DNA of 64,000 bases from Siphonodentalium dalli (GCA_032622095.1 CP136069.1:200481239-200545238), one strand, 5' to 3'. Positions 32,195 through 44,503 are shown, counted from the stretch's first letter. Numbers and translations are program-made. Notes: generated by a model from the sequence alone, not told the origin.

Positions 32195-35100
32195 TGATAA
32201 CTGTGTATTGACCTAGTCACTTGGGTTATTATGCGTTGATAACTGTGTATTGACCTAGTCACTGGGGTTATTATGCGTTTATAACTTTGTATTGACCTAG
32301 TCACTTGGGTTATTATGCGTTGATAACTGTGTATTGACCTAGTCACTTGGGTTATTATGCGTTGATAACTGTGTATTGACCTAGTCACTTGGGTTATTAT
32401 GCGTTGATAACTGTGTATTGACCTATTCACTTGGGTTATTATGCGTTGATAACTGTGTATTGACCTAGTCACTGGGGTTATTATGCGTTTATAACTGTGT
32501 ATTGACCTAGTCACTTGGGTTATTATGCGTTGATAACTGTGTATTGACCTAGTCACTTGGGCTATTATGCATTTATAACTGTATTGACCTAGTCACTTGG
32601 GTTATTATGCGTTTATAACTTTGTATTGACCTAGTCACTTGGGTTATTATGCGTTGATAACTGTGTATTGACCTAGTCACTTGGGCTATTATGCATTTAT
32701 AACTGTGTATTGACCTAGTCACTTGGTTTATTATGTGTTGATAACTGTGTATTGACCTAGTCACTTGGGTTATTATGCGTTTATAACTTTGTATTGACCT
32801 AGTCACTTGGGTTATTATGCGTTGATAACTGTGTATTGACCTAGTCACTTGGGCTATTATGCATTTATAACTGTGTATTGACCTAGTCACTGGGGTTATT
32901 ATGCGTTTATAACTTTGTATTGACCTAGTCACTTGGGTTATTATGCGTTTATAACTGTGTATTGACCTAGTCACTGGGGTTATTATGCATTTATAACTGT
33001 ATTGACCTAGTCACTTGGGTTATTATGCATTTATAACTGTGTATTGACCTAGTCACTTGGGTTATCATGCATTTATAACTGTATTGACCTAGTCACTTGG
33101 GTTATTATGCATTTATAACTGTATTGACCTAGTCACTTGGGTTATTATGCATTTATAACTGTGTATTGACCTAGTCACTTGGGTTATCATGCATTTATAA
33201 CTGTATTGACCTAGTCACTTGGGTTATTATGCATTTATAACTGTATTGACCTAGTCACTTGGGTTATTATGCGTTGATAACTGTGTATTGACCTAGTAAC
33301 TGGGGTTATTATGCGTTTATAACTTTGTATTGACCTAGTCACTTGGGTTATTATGCGTTGATAACTGTGTATTGACCTAGTAACTGGGGTTATTATGCAT
33401 TTATAACTGTGTATTGACCTAGTCACTTGGGTTATTATGCATTTATAACTGTATTGACCTAGTCACTTGGGTTATTATGCGTTGATAACTGTGTATTGAC
33501 CTAGTAACTGGGGTTATTATGCGTTTATAACTTTGTATTGATCTAGTCACTGGGGTTATTATGCGTTTATAACTGTGTATTGACCTAGTCACTTGGGTTA
33601 TTATGCATTTATAACTGTATTGACCTAGTCACTTGGGTTATTATGCGTTGATAACTGTGTATTGACCTAGTCACTGGGGTTATTATGCGTTGATAACTGT
33701 GTATTGACCTAGTCACTTGGGTTATTATGCGTTTATAACTGTGTATTGACCTAGTCACTTGGGTTATTATGCGTTTATAACTGTGTATTGACCTAGTCAC
33801 TGGGGTTATTATGCGTTGATAACTGTGTATTGACCTAGTTACTTGGGTTATTATGCGTTTATAACTGTGTATTGACCTAGTCACTGGGGTTATTATGCAT
33901 TGATAACTGTGTATTGACCTAGTCACTTGGGTTATTATGCGTTGATAACTGTGTATTGACCTAGTCACTTGGGTTATTATGCGTTTATAACTGTGTATTG
34001 ACCTAGTCACTGGGGTTATTATGCGTTGATAACTGTGTATTGACCTAGTCACTGGGGTTATCATGCATTTATAACTGTATTGACCTAGTCACTTGGGTTA
34101 TTATGCATTTATAACTGTATTGACGTAGTCACTTGGGTTATTATGCGTTGATAACTGTGTATTGACCTAGTCACTTGGGTTATCATGCATTTATAACTGT
34201 ATTGACCTAGTCACTTGGGTTATTATGCATTTATAACTGTATTGACCTAGTCACTTGGGTTATTATGCATTTATAACTGTGTATTGACCTAGTCACTTGG
34301 GTTATCATGCATTTATAACTGTATTGACCTAGTCACTTGGGTTATTATGCATTTATAACTGTATTGACCTAGTCACTTGGGTTATTATGCGTTGATAACT
34401 GTGTATTGACCTAGTCACTGGGGTTATTATGCGTTTATAACTGTGTATTGACCTAGTCACTTGGGTTATCATGCATTTATAACTGTATTGACCTAGTCAC
34501 TTGGGTTATTATGCGTTTATAACTGTATTGACCTAGTCACTTGGGTTATTATGCATTTATAACTGTGTATTGACCTGGTCACTTGGGTTATTATGCATTT
34601 ATAACTGTGTATTGACCTAGTCACTTGGGTTATTATGCGTTGATAACTGTGTATTGACCTAGTAACTGGGGTTATTATGCGTTTATCACTGTGTATTGAC
34701 CTAGTCACTTGGGTTATCATGCATTTATAACTGTATTGACCTAGTCACTTGGGTTATTATGCATTTATAACTGTATTGACCTAGTCACTTGGGTTATTAT
34801 GCATTTTAACTGTGTATTGACCTAGTCACTTGGGTTATCATGCATTTATAACTGTATTGACCTAGTCACTTGGGTTATTATGCATTTATAACTGTATTGA
34901 CCTAGTCACTTGGGTTATTATGCGTTGATAACTGTGTATTGACCTAGTCACTGGGGTTATTATGCGTTTATAACTGTGTATTGACCTAGTCACTTGGGTT
35001 ATCATGCATTTATAACTGTATTGACCTAGTCACTTGGGTTATTATGCATTTATAACTGTATTGACCTAGTAACTGGGGTTATTATGCATTTATAACTGTG

Positions 35101-38100
35101 CATTGACCTAGTCACTTGGGTTATTATGCGTTTATAACTTTGTATTGACCTAGTCACTGGGGTTATTATGCATTTATAACTGTGTTGACCTAGTCACTTG
35201 GGTTATTATGCGTTGATAACTGTGTATTGACCTAGTAACTGGGGTTATTATGTGTTGATAACTGTGTATTGACCTAGTAACTGGGGTTATTATGCGTTTA
35301 TAACTGTGTATTGACCTAGTCACTTGGGTTATTATGCGTTGATAACTGTGTATTGATCTAGTCACTTGGGTTATTATGCGTTGATAACTGTGTATTGATC
35401 TAGTCACTTGGGTTATTATGCGTTGATAACTGTGTATTGACCTAGTCACTTGGGTTATTATGCGTTGATAATTGTGTATTGACCTAGTCACTTGGGTTAT
35501 TATGCGTTGATAACTGTGTATTGACCTATTCACTTGGGTTATTATGCATTGATAACTGTGTATTGACCTAGTCACTGGGGTTATTATGCGTTTATAACTG
35601 TGTATTGACCTAGTCACTTGGGTTATTATGCGTTGATAACTGTGTATTGACCTAGTCACTTGGGCTATTATGCATTTATAACTGTATTGACCTAGTCACT
35701 TGGGTTATTATGCGTTGATAACTGTGTATTGACCTAGTTACTAGTATTGACCTAGTCACTTGGGCTAATATGCATTTATAACTGTGTATTGACCTAGTCA
35801 CTGGGGTTATTATGCGTTTATAACTTTGTATTGACCTAGTCACTTGGGTTATTATGCATTTATAACTGTATTGACCTAGTCACTTGGGTTATTATGCGTT
35901 GATAACTGTGTATTGACCTAGTCACTGGGGTTATTATGTGTTGATAACTGTGTATTGACCTAGTCACTTGGGTTATTATGCGTTTATAACTGTGTATTGA
36001 CCTAGTCACTTGGGTTATTATGCGTTTATAACTGTGTATTGACCTAGTCACTTGGGTTATTATGCGTTTATAACTGTGTATTGACCTAGTCACTTGGGTT
36101 ATTATGCATTTATAACTGTATTGACCTAGTCACTTGGGTTATTATGCGTTTATAACTGTGTATTGACCTAGTCACTGGGGTTATTATGCATTGATAACTG
36201 TGTATTGACCTAGTCACTTGGGTTATTATGCGTTTATAACTGTGTATTGACCTAGTCACTGGGGTTATTATGCGTTGATAACTGTGTATTGACCTAGTCA
36301 CTTGGGTTATTATGCGTTGATAACTGTGTATTGACCTAGTCACTTGGGTTATTATGCGTTTATAACTGTGTATTGACCTAGTCACTGGGGTTATTATGCG
36401 TTGATAACTGTGTATTGACCTAGTCACTTGGTTTATTATGCGTTTATAACTGTGTATTGACCTAGTCACTTGGGTTATTATGCGTTGATAACTGTGTATT
36501 GACCTAGTCACTTGGGTTATCATGCATTTATAACTGTATTGACCTAGTCACTTGGGTTATTATGCATTTATAACTGTATTGACCTAGTCACTTGGGTTAT
36601 TATGCGTTGATAACTGTGTATTGACCTAGTCACTTGGGTTATCATGCATTTATAACTGTATTGACCTAGTCACTTGGGTTATTATGCATTTATAACTGTA
36701 TTGACCTAGTCACTTGGGTTATTATGCATTTATAACTGTGTATTGACCTAGTCACTTGGGTTATCATGCAGTTATAACTGTATTGACCTAGTCACTTGGG
36801 TTATTATGCATTTATAACTGTATTGACCTAGTCACTTGGGTTATTATGCGTTGATAACTGTGTATTGACCTAGTCACTGGGGTTATTATGCGTTTATAAC
36901 TGTGTATTGACCTAGTCACTTGGGTTATCATGCATTTATAACTGTATTGACCTAGTCACTTGGGTTATTATGCATTTATAACTGTATTGACCTAGTCACT
37001 TGGGTTATTATGCATTTATAACTGTGTATTGACCTAGTAACTGGGGTTATTATGCATTTATAACTGTGTATTGACCTAGTCACTTGGGTTATTATGCATT
37101 TATAACTGTGTATTGACCTAGTAACTGGGGTTATTATGCATTTATAACTGTATTGACCTAGTCATTGGGGTTATTATGCGTTGATAACTGTGTATTGACC
37201 TAGTCACTTGGGTTATTATGCGTTGATAACTGTGTATTGACCTAGTCACTTGGGTTATTATGCATTTATAACTGTGTATTGACCTAGTCACTGGGGTTAT
37301 TATGCATTTATAACTGTGTATTGACCTAGTCACTGGGGTTATTATGCATTTATAACTTTTGACTGGGGTTATTATGTGTTGATAACTGTGTATTGACCTA
37401 GTAACTGGGGTTATTATGCGTTTATAACTGTGTATTGACCTAGTCACTTGGGTTATTATGCATTTATAACTTTGTATTGACCTAGTCACTGGGGTTATTA
37501 TGCATTTATAACTGTGTTGACCTAGTCACTTGGGTTATTATGCGTTGATAACTGTGTATTGACCTAGTCACTTGGGTTATTATGCGTTGATAACTGTGTA
37601 TTGACCTAGTCACTGGGGTTATTATGCATTTATAACTGTGTTGACCTAGTCACTTGGGTTATTATGCGTTGATAACTGTGTATTGACCTAGTCACTTGGG
37701 TTATTATGCGTTGATAACTCTGTATTGACCTAGTCACTTGGGTTATTATGCATTTATAACTGTGTATTGACCTAGTCACTGGGGTTATTATGCATTTATA
37801 ACTGTGTATTGACCTAGTAACTGGGGTTATTATGCATTTATAACTGTATTGACCTAGTCATTGGGGTTATTATGCGTTGATAACTGTGTATTGACCTAGT
37901 CACTTGGGTTATTATGCGTTGATAACTGTGTATTGACCTAGTCACTTGGGTTATTATGCATTGATAACTGTGTATTGACCTAGTCACTTGGGTTATTATG
38001 CATTTATAACTGTGTATTGACCTAGTCACTGGGGTTATTATGCATTTATAACTGTATTGACCTAGTCATTGGGGTTATTATGCATTTATAACTGTATTGA

Positions 38101-38463
38101 CCTAGTCACTGGGGTTATTATGCATTTATAACTGTATTGACCTAGTAACTGGGGTTATTATGCATTTATAACTGTGTATTGACCTAGTCACTTGGGTTAT
38201 TATGCATTTATAACTGTGTGTTGACCTAGTCACTTGGGTTATTATGCGTTGATAACTGTGTATTGACCTAGTAAATGGGGTTATTATGCGTTGATAACTG
38301 TGTATTGACCTAGTCACTTGGGTTATTATGCATTTATAACTGTATTGACCTAGTCACTTGGGTTATTATGCATTTATAACTGTGTATTGACCTAGTCACT
38401 TGGGTTATTATGCATTTATAACTGTGTATTGACCTAGTCACTGGGGTTATTATGCGTTGATAA
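32187..38463. repeat. 40/42-bp satellite array, right block with higher-order pattern
   Basis: About 150 units. Two length classes alternate: 42 bp (ending AACTGTG) and 40 bp (ending AACTG, then TATTGACC). Diagnostic variants include GCGTTGATAAC, GCGTTTATAAC, GCATTTATAAC, CACTGGGG against CACTTGGG, and TATCATGC. The TATCATGC variant recurs every three to four units between about 33.06 and 36.95 kb, which indicates higher-order units of roughly 120-165 bp. The 40-bp units break the minus-strand frames. Confidence 0.97.
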
Positions 38464-38783
38464 CTGCGCTCAAACCATAACTGCACCACAATTACTGTTA
38501 TGTGACTACTGTGGCACCGCGATTAAATGTGGTATCGGAACCCTTGTTATATTCCTTGACTGCCGATACACTGTAGCTAACTGCTGACTGTCTCCTTTCT
38601 ATGACATGTATAAATTTACTGGAGCCGCAATTGTACTGGAAGTTACTGTTTCATACCATTTCATGATTACATGCATATTAACCACACAATCCTTTCTATA
38701 ACCATGTTTATAGTCTAACCAAAATGTGGTTTAACTGGGGTGCCACCCCAGTTCGATGAGTAAATTTAATTAGGGCAATACAG
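38464..38783. repeat. MITE internal block, right copy, and MITE right end
   Basis: 38464-38630 repeats 30481-30648. It is followed by the unduplicated right part of the MITE, including GTTTAACTGGGGTGCCACCC (compare AACTGGGGTGCCACTTCAG at 46680). Confidence 0.85.
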
Positions 38784-38785
38784 TA

Positions 38786-39242
38786 TATCGGATACCGTAC
38801 CATAGGAGGTGGCAACATCACTAGGGATCCACCTTATGTACCAATAGACATAATGTATATAGAGAGAGATGGTGTAGTATCCCGTAAATTTACTCATACA
38901 CATAGTAAGGAATAAAATCCATTTAGCCACCTACCTACAATGGTCAGCTACCAGTATAAATCAAATTATAAAGTTAATATAACAAAATTTATTACACTCC
39001 TATCGCGATTTCCATTGAAAACGCTGTTAATTAAAAGTGGTAATGTCACTAGTGAATTATGTCATTTCCTGTGACGTCATCAATGTTACATCGCTTACTG
39101 ATCTAGACTGAATTTTTTATGGTTGATCTTTCTCCACATCGAGACTTTCATGCATTAATTATGTGTGTTTTATCTGTCGAGTTTTTTACAAAACTCGACT
39201 TATAGTTTGATGAGGGACGGTTGGCGGACGTGCGGGCGGGCG
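38786..39242. other. Intron 4, no gene
   Basis: Contains TGACGTCA near 39070, a CRE-like palindrome, and a small hairpin TCGAGTTTTTTACAAAACTCGA near 39177-39199 that leads into the 162-bp array. Otherwise featureless. Confidence 0.4.
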
Positions 39243-41640
39243 ACGTGTTTTGCTTATAACTCAACCGTTTATTGACGGATTAAAAAACAATTTGGTGTGT
39301 GAGTACATATCCATGCACGTAAGCTGCAGACAAAAAATCGGGTTCGTCCGCACATTTATTACAGAGTTATGGCCCTTTGCCATTTTCACTGATTTTAGGC
39401 TCGTTAGCGCAACAACTTCGATTGAAATTTGGGATATAGGTGTCTCCCAAGAATATCTCGGACGAGTTCGAAAACCGGCCTGGTCCGATAAAATTTGATA
39501 GAGTTATGGCCCTTAATTAGTCATTTTTTACAAATTTTCAGCTTGTTAGCGCGATAACTTCAACAAACGTTATCCGATTTGATCGAAATTTGGTATATAG
39601 GTGTCTCCCAAGAATATCTCGGATGAGTTCGAAAACCGGCCTGGTCCGATAAAATTTGATAGAGTTATGGCCCTTAATTAGTCATTTTTCACGAATTTTA
39701 ATAATAATAATAATGTATAGCATTTTTAAAGCGCCTTATCCCATGAGGCCCAAAGCGCTCAATGATACAACAGATGACCGAGCTCCAGCACATTTAAACA
39801 CATATACGCATGTACACACAAACAATAACTACAATGAAATAAATCAAACAATTCATATACAAATCAGGATGAAGGCTGTGTGTATTGTATAAAACAATGC
39901 AGGAAATGTGTGCTCAGCTTTGGTCGTCGTCGTTGCCATAGTGAAGTTTAAACAGATACGTTTTGAGTTCTGTTTTGAAAGATTCCAAAGTAGCAAAATT
40001 CCTAAGTGTAAGCGGGAGTGAATTCCAAAGGTTTGGGCCGTAGCATTCAAAAGATCGACGACCATAATTAACAAGGTCACGTTTGGGGACAGCAAGTAAT
40101 ATTTTATCAGCTGACCTTAAGCCTGGTTTACCAGGTACATAGCATGAAAGAAGAGATTCGATATATACAGGGAGGGGCGAGAGACAGTCAAATTTCTTAC
40201 AACATAAGACAGCAATTTTATAGTCAATGCGGGCTTGAATTGGTAGCCAGTGCAGTTCTTTGAACATTGGTGTCAGGTCAGAAAATTTAGGCTTCTTAAG
40301 AATCACACGAGCAGCAATGTTCATCATACGTTGAAGTTTATCAATTTCTGTCTTTGGTAAGCCAGCCAGAAGTGGGTTACAGTGGTCGATCTTGGAAAGA
40401 ACAAATGACGAAACAAGAGTTTTAGCAGCATCAGCGGTTATGAATGGCCTGATGTGAGAAATTCTCCTTATATCCAGAAATAGACTTCTGCATAAATTGT
40501 TTATGTACACTTCCATTGACAGAGTACTGTCCAGGTGAATGCCCAGATATCTGGCACACGACGATGGCTTTATGTCGGAATCACCTATACGAATGCAGTC
40601 CAAAGGGGTGTTCTTAATTCTGTGATCTGTTCCAAATAACATTATCTCGGTTTTGTCATCATTTAAACACAGTTGGTTTGCCCCCATCCAGTTCTTCACT
40701 GCCGTTATACATTGCTGCATTTCTGAGATATTGTTTGCGAATTCTGATGGTGAGCTGGGCATATAAATCAGTGTATCGTCTGCGTACATGTGGTATTGTA
40801 GATTTCTCTGTGTGATGATTTGCCCCAATGGCTTAGTTTACATGAGATAAAGCACGGGCCCAAGGACTGATCCCTGGGGGACACCAAAGGATAGTTCATA
40901 TGGTTTGGAACAGAATTCTCCACTGTGAACAGTCTGGATTCTGCCTGATAGATATGACTTGAACCATTGGAGAACCATTGGAGAACCATTTTCAGCTCGT
41001 TAGCGCGATAACTTCAACAAATGTTATCCGATTTGATTGAAATTTGGTATATAGGTGTCTCCCAAGAATATCTCGGAGGAGTTCGAAAACTGGCCAGGTC
41101 CGATAAAATTTGATAGAGTTATGGCCCTTAATTAGTCATTTTTTCACAAATTTTCAGCTCGTTAGCGCAATAATTTAACAAACATCATCCTATTTGATTG
41201 AAATTTTGATATATAGGTGTCTCCCAAGAATACCTCGGACGAGTTAGAAAACCGGCCTGGTCCGATAAAATTTGATAGAGTTATGGTCCTTAAGTAGTCA
41301 TTTTGTACGAATTTTGAGCTCGTTAGCGCGATAACTTCAACAAATGTCATCCGATTCAACTAAAATTTGGTATATAAGTGTCTTCCAATAATATCCTGGA
41401 TGAGTTCGAAAACCAGCCTGGCCCAATAAAATTTGATAGAGTTATGGCCCTTCGTTAGTCATTTTTTTGTGAATTTGTAGCTCGTTAGCGCGATAACTTC
41501 AACAAACGTCCTCCGATTTGTTTAAAATTTGGAATAGACATACTTGCCAAGAATATTTCGGACGAGTTCAAAAACCAGCCTGGCCCGATCAAATTTGATG
41601 GAGTTATGGCCCTTAATTAGTCATTTTTCGATTTTACCTA
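39243..41640 (+). repeat. 162-bp tandem array, split by a LINE
   Basis: Cores GAGTTATGGCCCTT (one reads GGTCCTT) start near 39362, 39501, 39662, 41116, 41278, 41439 and 41601. Spacing is 161-162 bp except for the first unit and the LINE interval. Each unit reads GCTCGTTAGCGCGATAACTT, CAACAAA, ATCCGATTTGAT, AAATTTGGTATATAGGTGTC, GACGAGTTCGAAAACCGGCC, GGTCCGATAAAATTTGATA and then the core. The length is a multiple of three, but no long frame persists. The dispersed relatives at 21880, 57180 and 63360 show it is one local amplification of a widespread family. Confidence 0.88.
39700..40988 (-). pseudogene. CR1-like LINE, 5'-truncated, inserted in the 162-bp array
   Basis: The minus-strand frame begins near 40988 with MVLQWFKSYLSGR-like sequence and FGVPQGSVLGPVLYLM, then a TAA, then TKPLGQIITQRNLQYHMYAD with the catalytic YADDTLIY. 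It continues through the thumb and the C-terminal HWLPIQARIDYKI and GRRSFECYGPNLWNSLP segments to about 39914. The 3' side has a region ending in (ATT)n at 39700. ATTTT on each side may be the target duplication. The stop and the missing 5' part make it dead. The copy is otherwise well preserved (304 codons open). Confidence 0.85.
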
Positions 41641-42461
41641 TTAATTAGTCTACCGATACTGATGCACACCAATTGGCGGTAGCCACCGGCGGTAAGCCAC
41701 CGAAAACGTGACACAGCATCTGTGATGCCACCTCTTGTTCATATTTGGCACACCAAACTGATGCAGAAGTGTAATAAATAGAGTAATCAATTAGTTCCGA
41801 GAATTACGTTCTATAATTCACTCAAGGCGAGAGACGTATTGGTAAGAAACTTGTGCGCGTTAGCGCACTCGTTTCTTGCCGATGTCTCTCTCCTCTCGTG
41901 AATTATTTAACATAATTATCAGAACCAATTGATTACTCTGTATATAAATCATAAAAAAGTTTAAAGCCACATGCTTGGTGGTTTGGACCCCAAAATATAC
42001 CTAATAATATTCGCTTTTGAATTTGTACCATTATCGGAATAGGTCGATAAATACTTGAACTACCTTTATGCATTTTTGTCCCAGAATTTCCAGAAAGACT
42101 CAATCGAAGTCATGAAAAATACAACTTTGACCACAGTGCTTGGGTCTCAAACAAATAACAGCCATATACACGGCATGGAACAGAAAAGAGTGTTCCTTGT
42201 TGGTCAATTCCTTATATGGTAGAAATTCAGAGTGTTTGTTTCACTTCTGTGACAAAAATTGAAACCAGCTGGAAATTGGCTGTGACTGTGCCAAGTATTT
42301 TTCAGAGCATATGAAGCCGGAACCTTCTTCCAAATTACGTAAACAAAATTGGAAGCTCGAATGAGCCAGTTTGCATAAAAAATACAACATGATTGAACAG
42401 CGAAGCCTCCAGGTGATGTTTATGGTGCACTACAGATCTAGAACGTAAATACACAATGAAG
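41641..42461. other. Intron 4, mostly unique
   Basis: Holds the foldback at 41780-41939 (separate entry). The remainder has no repeat or coding signal that I recognise. Confidence 0.4.
41780..41939. repeat. Foldback element with GCGCGTTAGCGC centre
   Basis: Arms AGAGTAATCAATTAGTTC... (41780) and its complement ...GATTACTCT (to 41939) pair with several mismatches. The apex is the self-complementary GTGCGCGTTAGCGCAC near 41851-41866. Confidence 0.75.
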
Positions 42462-43471
42462 GAAATTACTAGAGCTGAAACGGACAGCCGGATAACCGGT
42501 TAGCAACCGGATAACGACGTAACCGGTTAGAAAAAAATTAACCAGACGAAACCGCATCCCGCTCTGTCAGTTAAATGTGAACGTGAATAATGCCCTGGTA
42601 CCCTCAAAATATTAAGATAAATGATGCAAAAGTAATACTAACCCCTGTGCCATCGATAGCAGAGTGCAATGCAAGCATTAATTGGTGCACGCGGAAGTTT
42701 CAGACACTGAGTAGCGTGTCAGCGACCTTCAATCAATTCCGGCCTTTGAAGTTTTCTCTGATCTTCCGACGAGAGCACGTGGGCAGTCACTGTGTATCCA
42801 GGTGGGATAGTTCAAAGCAATGACGTCACTGAATCAGTGAATCTGTCATCTGATTGACACCCCTCAGACTCGGTATTATTTTGTGTTGAAATTTGAAAAG
42901 TGAACACGGCTATCGATAGTTAGTGTCCGCGATCATGATACCGACAAATAGTTTGAATACTGAATAGGACTGTGACCTAACTGACCTTCCTTTTAGTTCT
43001 ATAGTTATTAGTTATTACTTTCTAGTCTTTATTTATAATTCATTGGAGGATATACCAATGATGATAATGATATATTACAGATCTTTAATATATAGTTTTG
43101 TTACTCGTTTTACCAATACCCATACTATTGTTACTCGTTTTACAAATGCCCAAACATTAAGCTGATCACCGGCAATTGCAAATAAGCGATCCCGCTGTCA
43201 TTCACAAATTTCACTTGCTCATTCCCCATCACGAGAGCCAGCAAAAGAACAGTGAACGTGTGTTTTTGAATATCGTTAAATGTCGTGAATAATGTCTTTA
43301 TTTCAGCTACTATTTCTCAGCTAGGTTTGTCCCTGGAGCATGGCAAATGTCAACATAATTAGTCTTGAAAGAAGTCCGCTAGAAATTAGCGGTTAACCGG
43401 TTGAAAGCCGGCTAACCCCAATGGTTAACCGGTTAGAAGAATGGGTCAACCGTTTCAGCTCTAAAAATTAC
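42462..43471. mobile_element. hAT-like element with AACCGGTTA subterminal repeats
   Basis: The element spans 42470-43463. It begins TAGAGCTGAAACGG and ends with CCGTTTCAGCTCTA. The flanks GAAATTAC (42462-42469) and AAAATTAC (43464-43471) match at 7 of 8. The motif AACCGGTTA or a variant (AACCGGATAA, AGCCGGCTAACC) occurs three or four times inside each end. There is no transposase; the one short frame near 42590 is unremarkable. Confidence 0.8.
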
Positions 43472-43548
43472 CTTATTTCCGATGTAAACAACATGGCAGA
43501 CCGATTTTGATATTTTTTCATCTATCCATCTCTTGGATTAGAGACACT

Positions 43549-44207
43549 TAAAGTGATGTAAAACACTCCTGTAGGGTGATCAGATATAACTGGAGAATAA
43601 TCTTAAATTGATGTGAAACACTCCGGTAGGGTGATCAGATATAAATGGAGAATAATCTTAAAGTGATGTGAAACACTCCGGTAGGGTGATCAGATATAAA
43701 TGGAGAATAATCTTAAAGTGATGTGAAACACTCCGGTATGGTGATCAGATATAAATGGAGAATAATCTTAAAGTGATGTGAAACACTCCGGAAGGGTGAT
43801 CAGATATAACTGGAGAATAATCTTAAAGTGATGTGAAAAACTCCGGAAGGGTGATCAGATATAACTGGAGAATAATCTTAAAGTGATGTGAAACACTCCG
43901 GTAGGGTGATCAGATATAACTGGAGAATAATCTTAAAGTGATGTAAAACACTCCTGTTGGGTGATCAGATATAAATGGAGAATAATCTTAAAGTGATGTG
44001 AAACACTCCGGTAGGGTGATCAGATATAAATGGAGAATAATCTTAAAGTGATGTGAAACACTCCTGTAGGGTGATCAGATATAAATGGAGAATAATCTTA
44101 AAGTGATGTGAAACACTCCGGCAGGGTGATCAGATATAAATGGAGATTAATTTTAAAGTGATGTGAGACACTCCGTAGGGTGATCAGATATAACTGGAGA
44201 ATAATCT
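43549..44207. repeat. 55-bp tandem repeat, 12 units
   Basis: Twelve copies of AAAGTGATGTGAAACACTCC, GGTAGGGTGATCAGATATAA and ATGGAGAATAATCTT at 55-bp spacing, with few differences. It forms the 5' part of a repeat P copy. Confidence 0.95.
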
Positions 44208-44258
44208 TGCTCAAAGTAGTAATTTTTACAAAAATTATATCCTTATTGACAACCACGC

Positions 44259-44503
44259 CTTGAAATAGGGTGTCTGTCATTTGCAGAATGAGGTCCCCAG
44301 AGGGTGAATTTAGTGATGCTACCCTGCATAGCGGGCTAGCATCACCAAATTCACCCTCTGGGGGACCTCATTCTGCTTACAACTCAGCAGAATGAGGTTC
44401 CCAGAGGGTGAATTTGGTGATGCTAGCCTGCTATGTGGGGTAGCATCACTAAATTCACCCTCTGGGGACCTCATTCTGCAAATGACAGGCACACTATTTC
44501 AAG
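44259..44503. mobile_element. Double GAGGTCCCCAGAGGG hairpin element inserted in repeat P
   Basis: The outer inverted ends are CTTGAAATAGGGTGTCTGTC and its near complement (GACAGGCACACTATTTCAAG). Inside are two hairpins (44282-44377, 44388-44479), each with GCAGAATGAGGT(C/T)CCCAGAG arms and a GCATAGCGGGC or GCTATGTGGGG loop. TTGACAAC flanks both sides, consistent with a duplicated target in repeat P. Confidence 0.8.

Larger units (their letters stand above)
30386..38785. mobile_element. MITE inflated to 8.4 kb by an internal satellite
   Basis: The left end TA|CTGTACTGCCCTAAG (30388) and right end TTAGGGCAATACAG|TA (to 38783) match the termini of the 524-bp MITE at 46206-46729. The inner segments ACTGCGCTCAAACCATAACT and GGGGTGCCACCCCAGTT also correspond to that MITE. 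Between the ends, the subterminal segment beginning TTGACCTAGTCACTTGGG is present in some 165-170 tandem copies, and one further internal block is duplicated (30481 and 38464). Confidence 0.8.

Noticed and set aside
30388-38783. Possible CRISPR-like array (regular short repeats)
   Set aside because: Units are contiguous with no unique spacers, and the genome is eukaryotic.
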